Part shown: positions 14,355 through 24,236 of the stretch, piece by piece | Layout of the letters: each line of letters starts with the position of its first letter | Position numbering within the stretch: the stretch's first letter is position 1 | Source of the DNA: Dryocola sp032000125 | GTDB taxonomy: Bacteria; Pseudomonadota; Gammaproteobacteria; Enterobacterales; Enterobacteriaceae | Length of the DNA stretch: 64,000 nucleotides | Reading direction: 5' to 3' | Assembly (NCBI GenBank): GCA_032000125.1 | Contig: DAMALH010000010.1 | Location: 1 to 64,000, forward strand | Notes under the pieces: model-generated | Told to the model about the DNA's origin: nothing | Seen by the model: the letters and a program-made list of their open reading frames with translations, nothing else | Database searches by the model: none | Position numbers and translations under genes: made by a program

Positions 14355-15766
14355 TTATGGCTCCTTTTACGCCGCGCGATAACGGCGTTTTTTGTGGTGT
14401 CCTTAGGCACGCGGGTAAAGACCAGCGCGGGGAGGGCGATAATCACCGCCATACTCAGGTAGGTATAAAGGAAGACGCTGTGCACCACCGGGCTGTCCGG
14501 CGCAATCTGGTGATGCCCGTACAGGCCAAGGAGCATGCCGGCGACGGTAACGCCAATGCTCATGGAAAGCTGCATTATCATTGACAGCAGGCTGTTGCCG
14601 GAGCTTGCCATATCGTCCGGTAAATCTTTCAGCGTTAAGGTATTCATGGACGAGAAGCGTACCGAGTTAACCATTCCCTGAATAAACAGCACCACGGGCA
14701 GCAGGTAGTACCAGCCGAGCAGGGCGGTGGCCATAAACACCAGGCTTATTACCGCAAGCCCAAGCGTGGAGGCGACCAGCACGTGGCGATAGCCAAAGCG
14801 GTTGACGACCTGCACCACGATTCGCTTCATGCCCATGCTGCCCAGCACCATTGGGATCATCATCAAGCCGGCGTGGAAGGGAGAAAACCCGAGGCCGATT
14901 TGCAGGAAGACCGGCGTCATAAAGGGCAGCATGCCGCTGCCGACGCGTCCGCAGAAGCTGCCGAGCAGGCCGAGCGAAAAGGTGCGTGTTTTAAACAGGC
15001 CCGGTTTGAACAAGGCCCTGTCGTTATCGCGGGCGTGCCACAGATAGACCATAATGGCCATCACGCCGCTGCCTGACAGCAGGCCGAGAGCAAGCGGGGA
15101 GATGCCCAGCCCTTTTTGCCCGTCGAGGGCAATAGTCAGCGCCGCCATGCCAAACGCCAGCAGCAGAAAACCCGGCACGTCAAAGCGGCGGGTTTGCATG
15201 GTGTAATTTGGCATCAGCCAGAGCGTGGCGATAGCGCCGATGATTCCCACCGGCAGGTTGATGAGGAAGATCCAGTGCCAGGAGGCATATTCCACCAGGA
15301 TACCGCCCAGCGCCGGGCCGAGCAGCGGCCCAATCTGGCCGGGTAGCGTTACAAAGGTCATCGCCGCCATGTACTGCTCGCGCGGGACAATTTTCATCAC
15401 CGTTAGCCTGCCCACCGGCACCATCATTGCCCCGCCGATACCTTGTACTACGCGGGCCATAACTAACTCGTTAAGCGTTGAGGCGTGGGCGCAAAGCAGA
15501 GAGCCCGTGGTAAACAGCACTATGGCGGTGAAGAAAATATTGCGCACGCCGACCCGATCCGCGAGCCAGCCGCTGGCCGGCAGCATGACCGCCACGGTCA
15601 GCACATAGGAGACGATGACCGAATGCATATGCAGCGGGTTCTCTCCAAGGCTTGCCGCCATGGCGGGCAGCGCGGTATTAACAATGGTGGTGTCCAGCGA
15701 CTGCATAAAGAAGCCGAAAGCAACGATCCACAATTGCCAGCGCACCGCTGCGGGCAGGTCGTTCAT
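14351..15766 (-). CDS. mdtD: MFS transporter MdtD (DHA2 family)
   Basis: Putative drug:H+ antiporter of the 14-helix DHA2 branch of the major facilitator superfamily, in the inner membrane. The 471-residue length fits. Motif A is seen as GWLADRVGVRN near residue 60, the motif C-like region as LGPALGGILVEYASWHWIFLINLP, and SLDTTIVNTALPAMA stands at the N-terminus. It starts one base after the mdtC stop and overlaps baeS by four. E. coli mdtD is not needed for MdtABC drug resistance, so its own substrate is unclear. Confidence 0.94.
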   Translation of the reverse strand: MNDLPAAVRWQLWIVAFGFFMQSLDTTIVNTALPAMAASLGENPLHMHSVIVSYVLTVAVMLPASGWLADRVGVRNIFFTAIVLFTTGSLLCAHASTLNELVMARVVQGIGGAMMVPVGRLTVMKIVPREQYMAAMTFVTLPGQIGPLLGPALGGILVEYASWHWIFLINLPVGIIGAIATLWLMPNYTMQTRRFDVPGFLLLAFGMAALTIALDGQKGLGISPLALGLLSGSGVMAIMVYLWHARDNDRALFKPGLFKTRTFSLGLLGSFCGRVGSGMLPFMTPVFLQIGLGFSPFHAGLMMIPMVLGSMGMKRIVVQVVNRFGYRHVLVASTLGLAVISLVFMATALLGWYYLLPVVLFIQGMVNSVRFSSMNTLTLKDLPDDMASSGNSLLSMIMQLSMSIGVTVAGMLLGLYGHHQIAPDSPVVHSVFLYTYLSMAVIIALPALVFTRVPKDTTKNAVIARRKRSHK

Positions 15767-18700
15767 TTAGCTCAGCACCTCATCTTCATGTTTTTTGCGG
15801 GTAAAACGTAAACGTAGACTCTCAAAGAACAAATAGACAACCGGCGTGGTATACAACGTCAGCAGTTGGCTCACGATCAGGCCGCCGACGATGGTTATCC
15901 CCAGCGGCTGGCGCAGCTCGGCTCCGTCTCCGCTGGTCAGTACCAGCGGCAGCGCGCCGAACAGGGCGGCAAGCGTCGTCATCATAATCGGGCGGAAACG
16001 TAACAGGCAGGCCTGGAAGATGGCGTCAACCGGCGACAGGTTGCCGTTACGCTGCGCGTCTATCGCGAAGTCCACCATCATGATGGCGTTTTTCTTTACG
16101 ATGCCAATGAGCAGCATAATGCCTATTAGCGCTATCAGGCTGAAAGGCGCGCCGAACAGCTCCAGCGCAAGCAGCGCTCCGACGCCCGCCGAAGGCAGCG
16201 TCGAGAGAATAGTCAGCGGATGCACGTAGCTCTCATATAAAATGCCCAGCACGATGTAGACGGTGGCAATAGCCGCAAGAATCAGCATCACCTGCGATTT
16301 CATCGTATCCTGGAATACCTGCGCCGTGCCCGCATAGCTGCCGCGCACCGTTGACGGCACGCCCAGCGATGTGATGGTGCGATCGATAGCCTCGCTGGCT
16401 TCGCTTAGCGAAACGCCCGACGGCAGGTTAAAGGAAACCGTCGAGGCCGCCGACAGGCCCTGATGGTTTACCGAAAGCGGCGCGTTAGCCGGTCGCCACT
16501 TCGCGAAATAGGACAGCGGGATCGGCTTGCCCTCGGCGTTGGTGACGAACATCTGGTCCAGCGCGCTGATATCCTGGGTATAACGCGGATCGACCTCCAT
16601 CACCACTTTGTACTGGTTGAGCGGCTGATAAATCGTTGAGATTTGCCGCTGTCCGAAGGCGTTATTCAGCAGGCTGTTGGCATCGTTTACGCTGATCCCC
16701 AGCCGCGACATGGTTTCACGGTCATAGATCAACGCCATTTCCGCACCGTTGTTCTGGCTGTCGGAGTTTACATCGGCAAGCTGCGGCAGTTTTGCCAACG
16801 CCTGGCGGATTTTCGGCTCCCATTCGCGCAGGTCGGCGAGGTTATCGGACAGCAGCGTGTACTGATAGCTGGCGTTGGCGGAACGCCCGCCGACGCGAAT
16901 ATCCTGCACGGCCATCAGAAACAGGCTGGCTCCCGGCTCTTTTGCCAGAGCTTTCCGTAACCGGTCGATAACCTGTTGCGCCGTCTCCGTACGTTCGCCC
17001 AGCGGCTTCAGGGAGATAAACATCATCCCGCTATTAACCCGCGAGCCGCCGGTAAAACCGGTGACATTATCCACCGCCGGATCTTCACGAATAATCTTCA
17101 TAAAGTCCTGTAACTTGCCGCGCATGGCCTGGAAAGAGATGCTCTGGTCGGCCTGAATATTGCCCATCAGCCGTCCGGTGTCCTGTTCCGGGAAGAAGGT
17201 TTTCGGGATGGCGATATACAGCCAGACGTTAAGCGCAATAGTGGCGATCAGCACCAGGCCTACCAGCTTCGTATGTTTTAACACCCACCTAAGGGAGCGG
17301 CCATAGCCTTGCTGCATCGCTACCAGCACGCGGCCGAAACCACGGCTGCGATTCGGTTGATGCTGCGGCCTGGGCTTCAGTAGCCAGCCGCACATCATCG
17401 GCGTTAAGGTCAGCGACACCACCAGTGAAATACCTATAGCCACCGAAAGCGTGACGGCAAATTCCTTAAATAAACGGCCGGGCAGGCCGCCCATCAGCAG
17501 TAAGGGCAGGAAAACGGCGACCAGCGAGAGGCTCATGGAAAGCACGGTGAACCCCACCTCGCGCACGCCCTGGAGCGCCGCCTGAAGCGGTTTTACGCCA
17601 GCCTCAAGGTGGCGAGAGATGTTCTCCAGCACCACGATTGCATCGTCCACCACAAAACCTGTGGCGATGGTAAGCGCCATCAGCGAAAGGTTATTGAGGC
17701 TAAATCCGCACAGGTACATGACGATAAAGGTGCCGATCAGGGAGACCGGCACGGCGACGGCCGGGATTAGCGTGGCACGACCGGAACGCAGGAACAGGAA
17801 CACCACCAGAATCACCAGCGCGACGGAAATGATCAGCGATTGTTCCACCTCGGCAAGAGAGGCGCGAATGGTCGGCGAGCGGTCCTGGGCTACCTGTAAA
17901 TCGATGGATGAGGGAATGGTTTCCCGCAGCTCCGGAATTTTCGCCCGAATGCGATCCACCGTCTCGATGATGTTCGCTTCCTGAGATTTACGGATCATCA
18001 GCAAAATAGCGGGCTTAGCGTTGGTCATCCCGGCGTTTCGCACATCCTGCACCGAGTCGGTGACGGTTGCCACATCGCTTAACTGCACCGCGCCGCCGTT
18101 GCTGTAATGGACGATCAGCGGCCGGTATTCCGCGGCGGTTTTCAGCTCGTCGTTGGTCTGTAGCTGCCAGCGCCGGGTACTCTCCTCCACCGCCCCCTGC
18201 GGGCGGCGCACGTTGGCGTTGCTTATCGCCGTGCGCACCGCGTCCAGCGAAACGCCCTGGTTAAACAGCGCCTGCGGATTGAGATCGACGCGAACCGCCG
18301 GTAACGAACTACCGCCCACTTCGACATCTCCCACGCCGTCAATTTGTGCGACGGTTTGCGCCAGTTGCGTAGAGGCAAAGTCGTAAAGCTGCCCCTGCGA
18401 GAGCGTGTCTGACGTCAGCGTAAGAATAATGACAGGCGCATCGGACGGGTTAGCCTTGCGATAGGTTGGGCGACTCGGCATTCCGCTTGGCAGCAGGCTT
18501 TGCGCCGCGTTGATCGCCGCCTGTACGTCGCGCGCCGCGCCGTTGATATCGCGGTCAAAATTAAATTCCAGGATGATGCGCGTGCTGCCCAGCGAACTGG
18601 ACGAGGTCATTTCGTTAACGCCTGCGATCCGGCCCAGCGCGCGCTCCAGCGGAGTCGCTACCGAGGAGGCCATGGTTTCCGGCGAGGCTCCCGGGAGCGA

Positions 18701-18847
18701 TGCGCTGACCATGATCACCGGGAAATCCACCTCCGGCAGCGGGGCGACCGGCAGCAGGCGAAAGCCCAGCACGCCGCACAGCGTGATGGCCAGCGTCAGC
18801 AGGATCGTCGCGACGGGCCTGTAGATGAACAGGGCGAAGAATTTCAC
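15767..18847 (-). CDS. mdtC: RND efflux transporter subunit MdtC
   Basis: Inner-membrane proton-driven pump of the RND superfamily. With MdtB it forms a heterotrimer (B2C) that, through MdtA and TolC, exports bile salts and novobiocin in E. coli. It has 1026 residues with the 12-helix layout and two large periplasmic loops. Typical segments are FIYRPVATILLTLAITLCGVLG at the start, the proton-relay helix GFVVDDAIVVLENISRHLE near residue 400, and KKNAIMMVDFAIDAQRNG near residue 925. It overlaps mdtB by four bases. Confidence 0.96.
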   Translation of the reverse strand: MKFFALFIYRPVATILLTLAITLCGVLGFRLLPVAPLPEVDFPVIMVSASLPGASPETMASSVATPLERALGRIAGVNEMTSSSSLGSTRIILEFNFDRDINGAARDVQAAINAAQSLLPSGMPSRPTYRKANPSDAPVIILTLTSDTLSQGQLYDFASTQLAQTVAQIDGVGDVEVGGSSLPAVRVDLNPQALFNQGVSLDAVRTAISNANVRRPQGAVEESTRRWQLQTNDELKTAAEYRPLIVHYSNGGAVQLSDVATVTDSVQDVRNAGMTNAKPAILLMIRKSQEANIIETVDRIRAKIPELRETIPSSIDLQVAQDRSPTIRASLAEVEQSLIISVALVILVVFLFLRSGRATLIPAVAVPVSLIGTFIVMYLCGFSLNNLSLMALTIATGFVVDDAIVVLENISRHLEAGVKPLQAALQGVREVGFTVLSMSLSLVAVFLPLLLMGGLPGRLFKEFAVTLSVAIGISLVVSLTLTPMMCGWLLKPRPQHQPNRSRGFGRVLVAMQQGYGRSLRWVLKHTKLVGLVLIATIALNVWLYIAIPKTFFPEQDTGRLMGNIQADQSISFQAMRGKLQDFMKIIREDPAVDNVTGFTGGSRVNSGMMFISLKPLGERTETAQQVIDRLRKALAKEPGASLFLMAVQDIRVGGRSANASYQYTLLSDNLADLREWEPKIRQALAKLPQLADVNSDSQNNGAEMALIYDRETMSRLGISVNDANSLLNNAFGQRQISTIYQPLNQYKVVMEVDPRYTQDISALDQMFVTNAEGKPIPLSYFAKWRPANAPLSVNHQGLSAASTVSFNLPSGVSLSEASEAIDRTITSLGVPSTVRGSYAGTAQVFQDTMKSQVMLILAAIATVYIVLGILYESYVHPLTILSTLPSAGVGALLALELFGAPFSLIALIGIMLLIGIVKKNAIMMVDFAIDAQRNGNLSPVDAIFQACLLRFRPIMMTTLAALFGALPLVLTSGDGAELRQPLGITIVGGLIVSQLLTLYTTPVVYLFFESLRLRFTRKKHEDEVLS

Positions 18848-21800
18848 AGGCCTTCTTCCTCACGCTTGCCGAATCGCTGGCGGGTATAGTGCGACAGGCG
18901 GTCGAACAGCAGGTAGATAACCGGCGTGGTAAACAGCGTTAATACCTGGCTGACCAGCAGCCCGCCGACCATGCCAATCCCCAGCGGGCGACGCAGTTCG
19001 GCGCCAACGCCGGTAGAAAGCATCAGCGGCAACGCCCCAAGCAGGGCGGCAAGCGTGGTCATCAGAATGGGGCGGAAACGCAGCAGACACGCCTGATAAA
19101 TAGCCTCATACGGCGCCATGCCCTGTTCGCGCTCCGCCGCCAGAGCGAAGTCGATCATCATGATGGCGTTTTTCTTTACGATACCGATAAGCAGGATGAT
19201 GCCGATGATCGCAATCACATCCAGCTCCGCCCCGGCCAGCATCAGCGCAAGCAGTGCGCCAACCCCAGCGGTGGGCAGCGTCGAGAGGATCGTAACAGGA
19301 TGGATAAAGCTTTCGTACAGCACGCCCAGCACGATGTACATCGCCACCACGGAGGCGACTATCAGCCAGATGGTGCTGCCGAGCGCCGCCTGGAAGGCGA
19401 GAGTGCTGCCCTGGAACTGGGTGGTGATATCCGTCGGGAACGAAAGCGCTTTTTCCGCATCGGTAATTGCCTGTACCGCTTCGCCTAACGAGTAGCCGTC
19501 CGGGACGTTAAAGGAAATCGTCGTCGACGGGAACTGATCGAGATGGTTGACCGAAAGCGGCGCAAAGCGCTGTTCTACTTTGGCAATGGCGCTGAGCGGC
19601 ACGGTGCCGCCTGAGGTCGAGGTCAGGCGAATATTATCCAGCGCGCTCAGGCCAGGCGTGGCGCTGGTGTCATGTTCAAGCACCACGCGATACTGATTTG
19701 CCTGGGTATAGATGGTGGAGATGAGGCGCTGACCGAAAGCGTTATACAGCGCGTTATCGACATCGGACATAGAAATGCCCAGGCGGCTGGCGCTGGCGCG
19801 GTCAACGTTTACATAGGCTACCAGTCCCCGATCCTGCCAGTCGCTGCTGACGTCGGAAAGCTGCGGGAGCGTCTGCAGTTTTTCCATTAGCTGCGGTACG
19901 CGCGTGCTCAGCGCGTCCAGCGAGGTGGCCTGTAGCGTAAACTGATACTGCGTGCGGCTGACCGTAGTATCAATGGTGAGATCCTGAATCGGCTGCAGGT
20001 AAAGCTGGACGCCAGGGACTTTCGTCACGCTGGTTTGCAGGCGTTCAATCACGGCTTTGATACGGTCATCGCGGTCGGCAAGCGGCTTCAGATTAATTTG
20101 CAAACGGGCGCTGTTCAGCGCGGGGTTCGTGCCGTCAACGCCGATAAACGACGTCAGGCTTTCTACCGCCGGATCTTTCATTATTACGTCGGCAACCTGC
20201 TGCTGGCGCTGGGACATGCTGGTAAAGGAAACGGATTGCGGAGCCTGAAGCGTGCCCTGAATAATGCCGTTGTCCTGAATCGGAAAGAAGCCTTTCGGGA
20301 TGAATATCCACAGCATAATGGTCAGCGCAAGCGTGCCGAAAGCCACGCCAAGCGTAAGCCACGGATGGTTCAGCACCTTCGTTAACATGCGGCCATAGGC
20401 GGCAATCACGCGTTCGAAAAATCGCTCGCTTGCGCGTGAAAAACGGTTCTGTTTGCGCAGCGATTCATGGCTTAACATGCGCGCGCACATCATTGGCGTG
20501 AGCGTGAGCGAGACCACGGCGGAGATTAAAATAGACACGGCAAGCGTCACGGCAAACTCGCGGAACAGACGGCCAACAATATCCCCCATAAATAAAAGCG
20601 GGATCAGCACGGCGATAAGCGAGAAGGTCAGCGAGATAATGGTAAAGCCGATTTCACCCGCGCCTTTGAGCGCCGCGGCCAGCGGCTTTTCGCCTTTTTC
20701 GATATAGCGCGAGATATTCTCGATAACCACAATGGCGTCGTCCACCACGAAGCCGGTGGCGATGGTAAGCGCCATCAGCGTCAGGTTGTTAATCGAGAAA
20801 TCGAGGAAAACCATTACCGCAAAGGTGCCCACCAGCGACAGCGGCACCGCTACGGCCGGGATAATCGTTGCGGGCACGTTACGCAGGAAGACGTAGATAA
20901 TCATTACGACCAGCGCGATGGCGAGCATCAGTTCATGCTGCGTATCCGTTACGGAAGCGCTGATGTTGGTCGTGCGGTCGCTCAGCAGCTTTACTTCAAC
21001 CGATTTCGGCAGGCTTTCGGTGAGCGTGGGCAGCATCTGGCGAATGCTGTCGGCGGTGTCGATAATATTCGCGCCGGGCTGGCGCTGCACGTTCATTACA
21101 ATCGCTGGCTGTTTGTTAGCCCAGGCGCCAAGCCAGGTATTTTCAGCGCCCTGTTCCACGGTTGCCACGTCGCCAAGGCGAATCGGCGCGCCGTTCTGAT
21201 AAGCGATAATCAGGTTGCGGTATTCTTCCGCGGACTGCATCTGGTCGTTGGCTGAGAGCGTTACGGCGCGCTCCGGGCCATCGAGGCTGCCTTTTGCTGA
21301 GTTAACGTTCGCGCTGGCGATGGCGGTACGCACGGTTTCGCTGGTTAAGCCCAGCGAGGCAAGGGCCGGGGCGTTTAGCTTCACGCGCACGGCAGGACGC
21401 TGCCCGCCGGAAAGGGTGACCAGGCCGACGCCGGAAACCTGAGAAATTTTTTGCGCCACGCGCGTTTCTACCATGTCTTCAACCTGGGTCATCGGCATGG
21501 CGGTGGAGGTGACGGCGAGCGTCATGATCGGCGGATCGGCCGGGTTCACTTTGCTATAAACCGGCGGGTTTGGCAGGTCGGAAGGAAGAAGGTTGGTTGC
21601 GGCGTTAATTGCCGCCTGAACTTCCTGCTCGGCCACGTCCAGCGGCAAAGTGAGCTGGAACTGAAGCGTGACAACAGAGGCGCCGCCCGCGCTTTGCGAG
21701 GACATCTGTTTTAAGCCGGACATCTGCCCAAACTGGCGTTCCAGCGGAGCGGTAACCGCGGAGGTGACCACGTCCGGACTGGCGCCCGGATAAAGAGTGA

Positions 21801-21969
21801 CAACCTGAATGGTGGGGTAATCCACTTCCGGGAGCGCGGAAACCGGCAGGAAGCGATAACCGATAACCCCCGCCAGCAGGATAGCCAGCATCAGCAGCGT
21901 GGTGGCAACCGGACGCAGAATAAACAGGCGGGATGGCCCGCCCGTTGCGCTTGGAGGTAAGACCTGCAT
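18844..21969 (-). CDS. mdtB: RND efflux transporter subunit MdtB
   Basis: Partner of MdtC in the tripartite MdtABC-TolC pump, 1041 residues. It shows the RND signatures GGPSRLFILRPVATTLLMLA at the N-terminus, GFVVDDAIVVIENISRYIEKG in helix 4 with paired aspartates, and KKNAIMMIDFALAAEREQG in helix 10. MdtB and MdtC are clearly paralogous but distinct. The start codon overlaps the mdtA stop by one base (TAATG/TGATG type junction). Confidence 0.96.
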   Translation of the reverse strand: MQVLPPSATGGPSRLFILRPVATTLLMLAILLAGVIGYRFLPVSALPEVDYPTIQVVTLYPGASPDVVTSAVTAPLERQFGQMSGLKQMSSQSAGGASVVTLQFQLTLPLDVAEQEVQAAINAATNLLPSDLPNPPVYSKVNPADPPIMTLAVTSTAMPMTQVEDMVETRVAQKISQVSGVGLVTLSGGQRPAVRVKLNAPALASLGLTSETVRTAIASANVNSAKGSLDGPERAVTLSANDQMQSAEEYRNLIIAYQNGAPIRLGDVATVEQGAENTWLGAWANKQPAIVMNVQRQPGANIIDTADSIRQMLPTLTESLPKSVEVKLLSDRTTNISASVTDTQHELMLAIALVVMIIYVFLRNVPATIIPAVAVPLSLVGTFAVMVFLDFSINNLTLMALTIATGFVVDDAIVVIENISRYIEKGEKPLAAALKGAGEIGFTIISLTFSLIAVLIPLLFMGDIVGRLFREFAVTLAVSILISAVVSLTLTPMMCARMLSHESLRKQNRFSRASERFFERVIAAYGRMLTKVLNHPWLTLGVAFGTLALTIMLWIFIPKGFFPIQDNGIIQGTLQAPQSVSFTSMSQRQQQVADVIMKDPAVESLTSFIGVDGTNPALNSARLQINLKPLADRDDRIKAVIERLQTSVTKVPGVQLYLQPIQDLTIDTTVSRTQYQFTLQATSLDALSTRVPQLMEKLQTLPQLSDVSSDWQDRGLVAYVNVDRASASRLGISMSDVDNALYNAFGQRLISTIYTQANQYRVVLEHDTSATPGLSALDNIRLTSTSGGTVPLSAIAKVEQRFAPLSVNHLDQFPSTTISFNVPDGYSLGEAVQAITDAEKALSFPTDITTQFQGSTLAFQAALGSTIWLIVASVVAMYIVLGVLYESFIHPVTILSTLPTAGVGALLALMLAGAELDVIAIIGIILLIGIVKKNAIMMIDFALAAEREQGMAPYEAIYQACLLRFRPILMTTLAALLGALPLMLSTGVGAELRRPLGIGMVGGLLVSQVLTLFTTPVIYLLFDRLSHYTRQRFGKREEEGL

Positions 21970-23213
21970 CAGGATTTTGCTCCGTCAGGTTTGTGCGCAG
22001 GCTTCTCGTCCGCTTTGCTTTCTGCTGCGCTGGCCGTGGCCGAATGCGCTGCTACCACTTCGACTTTCGCCCCTTCGGTGAGGCGGTCTATGCCATCAGT
22101 GACGACGCGGTCGCCCGCCGAAAGCCCGGCGGAAATCACCACTTTCTGGCTGTCCTGAATACCTGTAGTGACCAGATGCTTGCTGACTTTGTTGTCGGCG
22201 TTCAGGCCCCAGACGAAGTTGCCTTCGTTGCCCATTTGCAGCGCGCTCGTTGGGATAACGACCGCGTTTTGTTGGGTATCGACCAGCATGCGTGCGTTGA
22301 CGAACTGATTCGGGAACAGCGCGTCATCTTCATTATTAAAGCGGGCTTTGAGCTTGATGGTGCCGGTGGTGGCGTCTATCTGGTTATCCAGGCTAAGCAG
22401 GCTGCCGACGCTAAGCTTCTGCTTATTGGTGCGATCCCATGCTTCCACGCTTAGAGGGGTGCCCGCTTTTTGCGCTTTTACGACGGTGGCGATGTCGCTT
22501 TCCGGCAGCGTAAATACCAGGTCAATAGGATGCGTTTGGGTCAGTACCACAATGCCTGTGGTGTCGCCGCTGGAAATTTGGTTGCCGACATCAACCTGTT
22601 TCAGGCCGACGCGACCGTCAACCGGCGCGGTAATGCGGCTCCAGTCGAGCTGTAGCTGGGCGCTGGCAACGGAAGCTTCATCCGCTTTTAACGTGCCCGC
22701 CGATTCGCTCACCAGCGCCTGCTGCGCGTCCAGTTCCTGACGGGAAACGAGGTTGGTTTTAACCAGTTGTTGATAGCGGGCCAGATCGCGCTGGGCGTTG
22801 GCAAGCGTTGCCCGATCTTTTGCCAGCTGTCCCTGAGCCTGCGCCAGCGCGACTTTGAACTGGCTTGGATCGATTTCGGCCAGCAAATCGCCCGCCTTAA
22901 CCTGCTGCCCTTCCTGGAAATGAATCGCCAGTAGCTGGCCGTCCACGCGGCTTCGTACGGTAACGGTGTTCGCCGCGGTAATAGTGCCAAGGCCGCTAAG
23001 GTAACGAGGTACGGATTCGCTGGTTGCCGTGGCTGCCTGAACGGGAGCAAGCGCGCCGCCACGCATGCCGTGACGCCCGCCGCCCTGCTGCTGGGCAGAT
23101 TTCTGCGTGTCCTCTCCGCCTGTGGTGCCGCTGCGCCAGAAATAAACGGCCGCGATAGCAACGAGAATAATCCCTGCAATTAACAACCAACGGATGTTGT
23201 GCGCACCTTTCAT
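21969..23213 (-). CDS. mdtA: membrane fusion protein MdtA
   Basis: Periplasmic adaptor of MdtABC-TolC. With the start at 23213 it has 414 residues, beginning MKGAHNIRWLLIAGIILVA with one N-terminal membrane anchor. It then has a Gly/Gln-rich linker, the lipoyl/hairpin region (TVRSRVDGQLLAIHFQEGQ, KAGDLLAEIDPSQFKVAL) and beta-barrel segments (NQISSGDTTGIVVLTQTHP). The open frame extends 50 codons upstream, but the homologous protein begins at MKG, and the upstream residues are unlike any adaptor. It is first in mdtABCD-baeSR. Only a weak resemblance to a BaeR box was found upstream. Confidence 0.94.
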   Translation of the reverse strand: MKGAHNIRWLLIAGIILVAIAAVYFWRSGTTGGEDTQKSAQQQGGGRHGMRGGALAPVQAATATSESVPRYLSGLGTITAANTVTVRSRVDGQLLAIHFQEGQQVKAGDLLAEIDPSQFKVALAQAQGQLAKDRATLANAQRDLARYQQLVKTNLVSRQELDAQQALVSESAGTLKADEASVASAQLQLDWSRITAPVDGRVGLKQVDVGNQISSGDTTGIVVLTQTHPIDLVFTLPESDIATVVKAQKAGTPLSVEAWDRTNKQKLSVGSLLSLDNQIDATTGTIKLKARFNNEDDALFPNQFVNARMLVDTQQNAVVIPTSALQMGNEGNFVWGLNADNKVSKHLVTTGIQDSQKVVISAGLSAGDRVVTDGIDRLTEGAKVEVVAAHSATASAAESKADEKPAHKPDGAKS

Positions 23214-23390
23214 AGATATACGTCTTCTCTTCCTGAAACGATTAGCCTTAATGATACTAGTGTAGAGACCCCCGGGCCCTGAAAAATGAAGGAAATATGA
23301 AGTACTGTATGGATAAATCCGATTGAGCGGTTTTCTTCGGCACGTCTCGCAGGTCTGCCGCAATGCCCTGTTTAACTTAAAAATACGCCA

Positions 23391-23431
23391 ATAAACTGTG
23401 GTTCCGATAAGGGATATAAACTATAGTTTAT
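23391..23431 (+). promoter_or_regulatory. paired operator-like palindromes of the toxin-antitoxin operon
   Basis: ATAAACTATAGTTTAT (23416-23431) is a perfect 16-bp palindrome ending 12 bases before the toxin ATG. A diverged copy, ATAAACTGTGGTTCCG (23391-23406), starts 25 bases upstream; its left half is identical and its right half has decayed. Two helically phased sites in front of a toxin-antitoxin operon suit binding by the HTH antitoxin (inference). Confidence 0.65.
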
Positions 23432-23443
23432 GAGGTCGGCGTT

Positions 23444-23809
23444 ATGCTATGGAAAGTGATTTTTACCGACGATTTCCATTTATGGATTGACTCGCAGCCT
23501 GAAGCTTTGCGAAACAAGCTGGCAGCAGAACTGGTGAATATTGGCTTTTGGGGCCCGCATATGGGCCGCCCCCGGGTTGATACCGTTAAGGGGTCACGTT
23601 TCCCAAATATGAAGGAACTGAGAGTGCAATGGTGCGGAAAACCTTACCGCCTGTTCTTTGCTTTTGATCCGCTTCAGCGCGCAGTAGTGCTATGCGGGGG
23701 CGATAAAACAGGTCGCAAGCGTTTCTATGACAGGCTTATCAGGATAGCTGATGAGCAATTTACCCACCATCTTGCAAAAATCGGAGAAGAAAATGAAAAC
23801 GTTAGATGA
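23444..23809 (+). CDS. RelE/HigB-type toxin (phage Gp49-like family)
   Basis: Predicted ribosome-dependent mRNA interferase of a type II toxin-antitoxin system. The 121-residue protein starts MLWKVIFTDDFHLWID and contains the family core LRVQWCGKPYRLFFAFDP (about 64-81) followed by VVLCGGDKTGRKRFYDRLI. The pattern of a basic helix after the GGDKT-type turn is typical of HigB/Gp49 toxins. It precedes its antitoxin and overlaps it by 17 bases, the toxin-first order of HigBA. The operator-like palindrome lies just upstream. It sits as a small insert between mdtA and yegD. Catalytic activity is inferred from family membership. Confidence 0.85.
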   Translation: MLWKVIFTDDFHLWIDSQPEALRNKLAAELVNIGFWGPHMGRPRVDTVKGSRFPNMKELRVQWCGKPYRLFFAFDPLQRAVVLCGGDKTGRKRFYDRLIRIADEQFTHHLAKIGEENENVR

Positions 23810-24089
23810 CTATATTGAGGGTCTTCCTGAGAAAGATCGGGCTGATATCTGCCGGATGGCACAGGAGCTTATTCTGGAAACAGGTTTGCAACTGATGCGC
23901 GAGGAGCTTCAGCTCTCCCAGAAACAGCTAGCGGAAAAAATGGGCATTACGCAGCCTGCGATTGCGGCCATCGAACAGCGTGGCAACGACCTGAAGGTTA
24001 TCACCCTCAAACGTTACGTAGAAGCAATGGGCGGCAAGCTTGCTTTGCTGATACGGCTCCCTGAGGGGAGTAGGGTCTTTGAGATTTAA
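23793..24089 (+). CDS. HigA-like antitoxin with XRE-type HTH domain
   Basis: A 98-residue protein starting MKTLDDYIEGLPEKDRADIC. The helix-turn-helix spans about residues 38-70 (LSQKQLAEKMGITQPAIAAI), followed by VITLKRYVEAMGGKLALLI, the usual end of this antitoxin family. GGAG lies seven bases before the ATG, within the end of the toxin gene. Longer in-frame starts exist, but the one at 23793 fits family length and ribosome site. It should neutralise the upstream toxin and repress the operon by binding the palindromes near 23391-23431. Confidence 0.87.
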   Translation: MKTLDDYIEGLPEKDRADICRMAQELILETGLQLMREELQLSQKQLAEKMGITQPAIAAIEQRGNDLKVITLKRYVEAMGGKLALLIRLPEGSRVFEI

Positions 24090-24157
24090 GCTAAGCCGCG
24101 ACTGATGACAAACCTTCCGGGTGACAAAACGAAAGGATGCCGTCATTTAAAAATAAG

Positions 24158-24179
24158 GAAAATCAATTTATTGATTTTC
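24158..24179. repeat. inverted repeat downstream of the antitoxin gene
   Basis: GAAAATCAA-ttta-TTGATTTTC, a perfect 9-bp stem with a 4-nt loop, 69 bases after the antitoxin stop. It is AT-rich and has no clear U-tract. It may act as a weak terminator for the toxin-antitoxin operon. Confidence 0.5.
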
Positions 24180-24188
24180 GGCCGATCG

Positions 24189-24228
24189 TGACACAGAAGG
24201 AAAAACCACGCTTTTTCCTTCTGTGTCA
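24189..24228. repeat. 17-bp perfect inverted repeat between antitoxin and yegD
   Basis: TGACACAGAAGGAAAAA (24189-24205) and TTTTTCCTTCTGTGTCA (24212-24228) are perfect inverse copies around the 6-nt loop CCACGC. This is the strongest hairpin in the window outside known RNAs. Each arm includes a run of five A or T at the loop side, so it does not look like a standard terminator. Confidence 0.7.
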
Positions 24229-24236
24229 GTAACCTG

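Noticed and set aside
23300..23322. Possible BaeR box upstream of mdtA (TCCAT core on the minus strand)
   Set aside because: Only about 10 of 18 consensus positions fit; control by BaeR is likely from knowledge, but the site cannot be placed.
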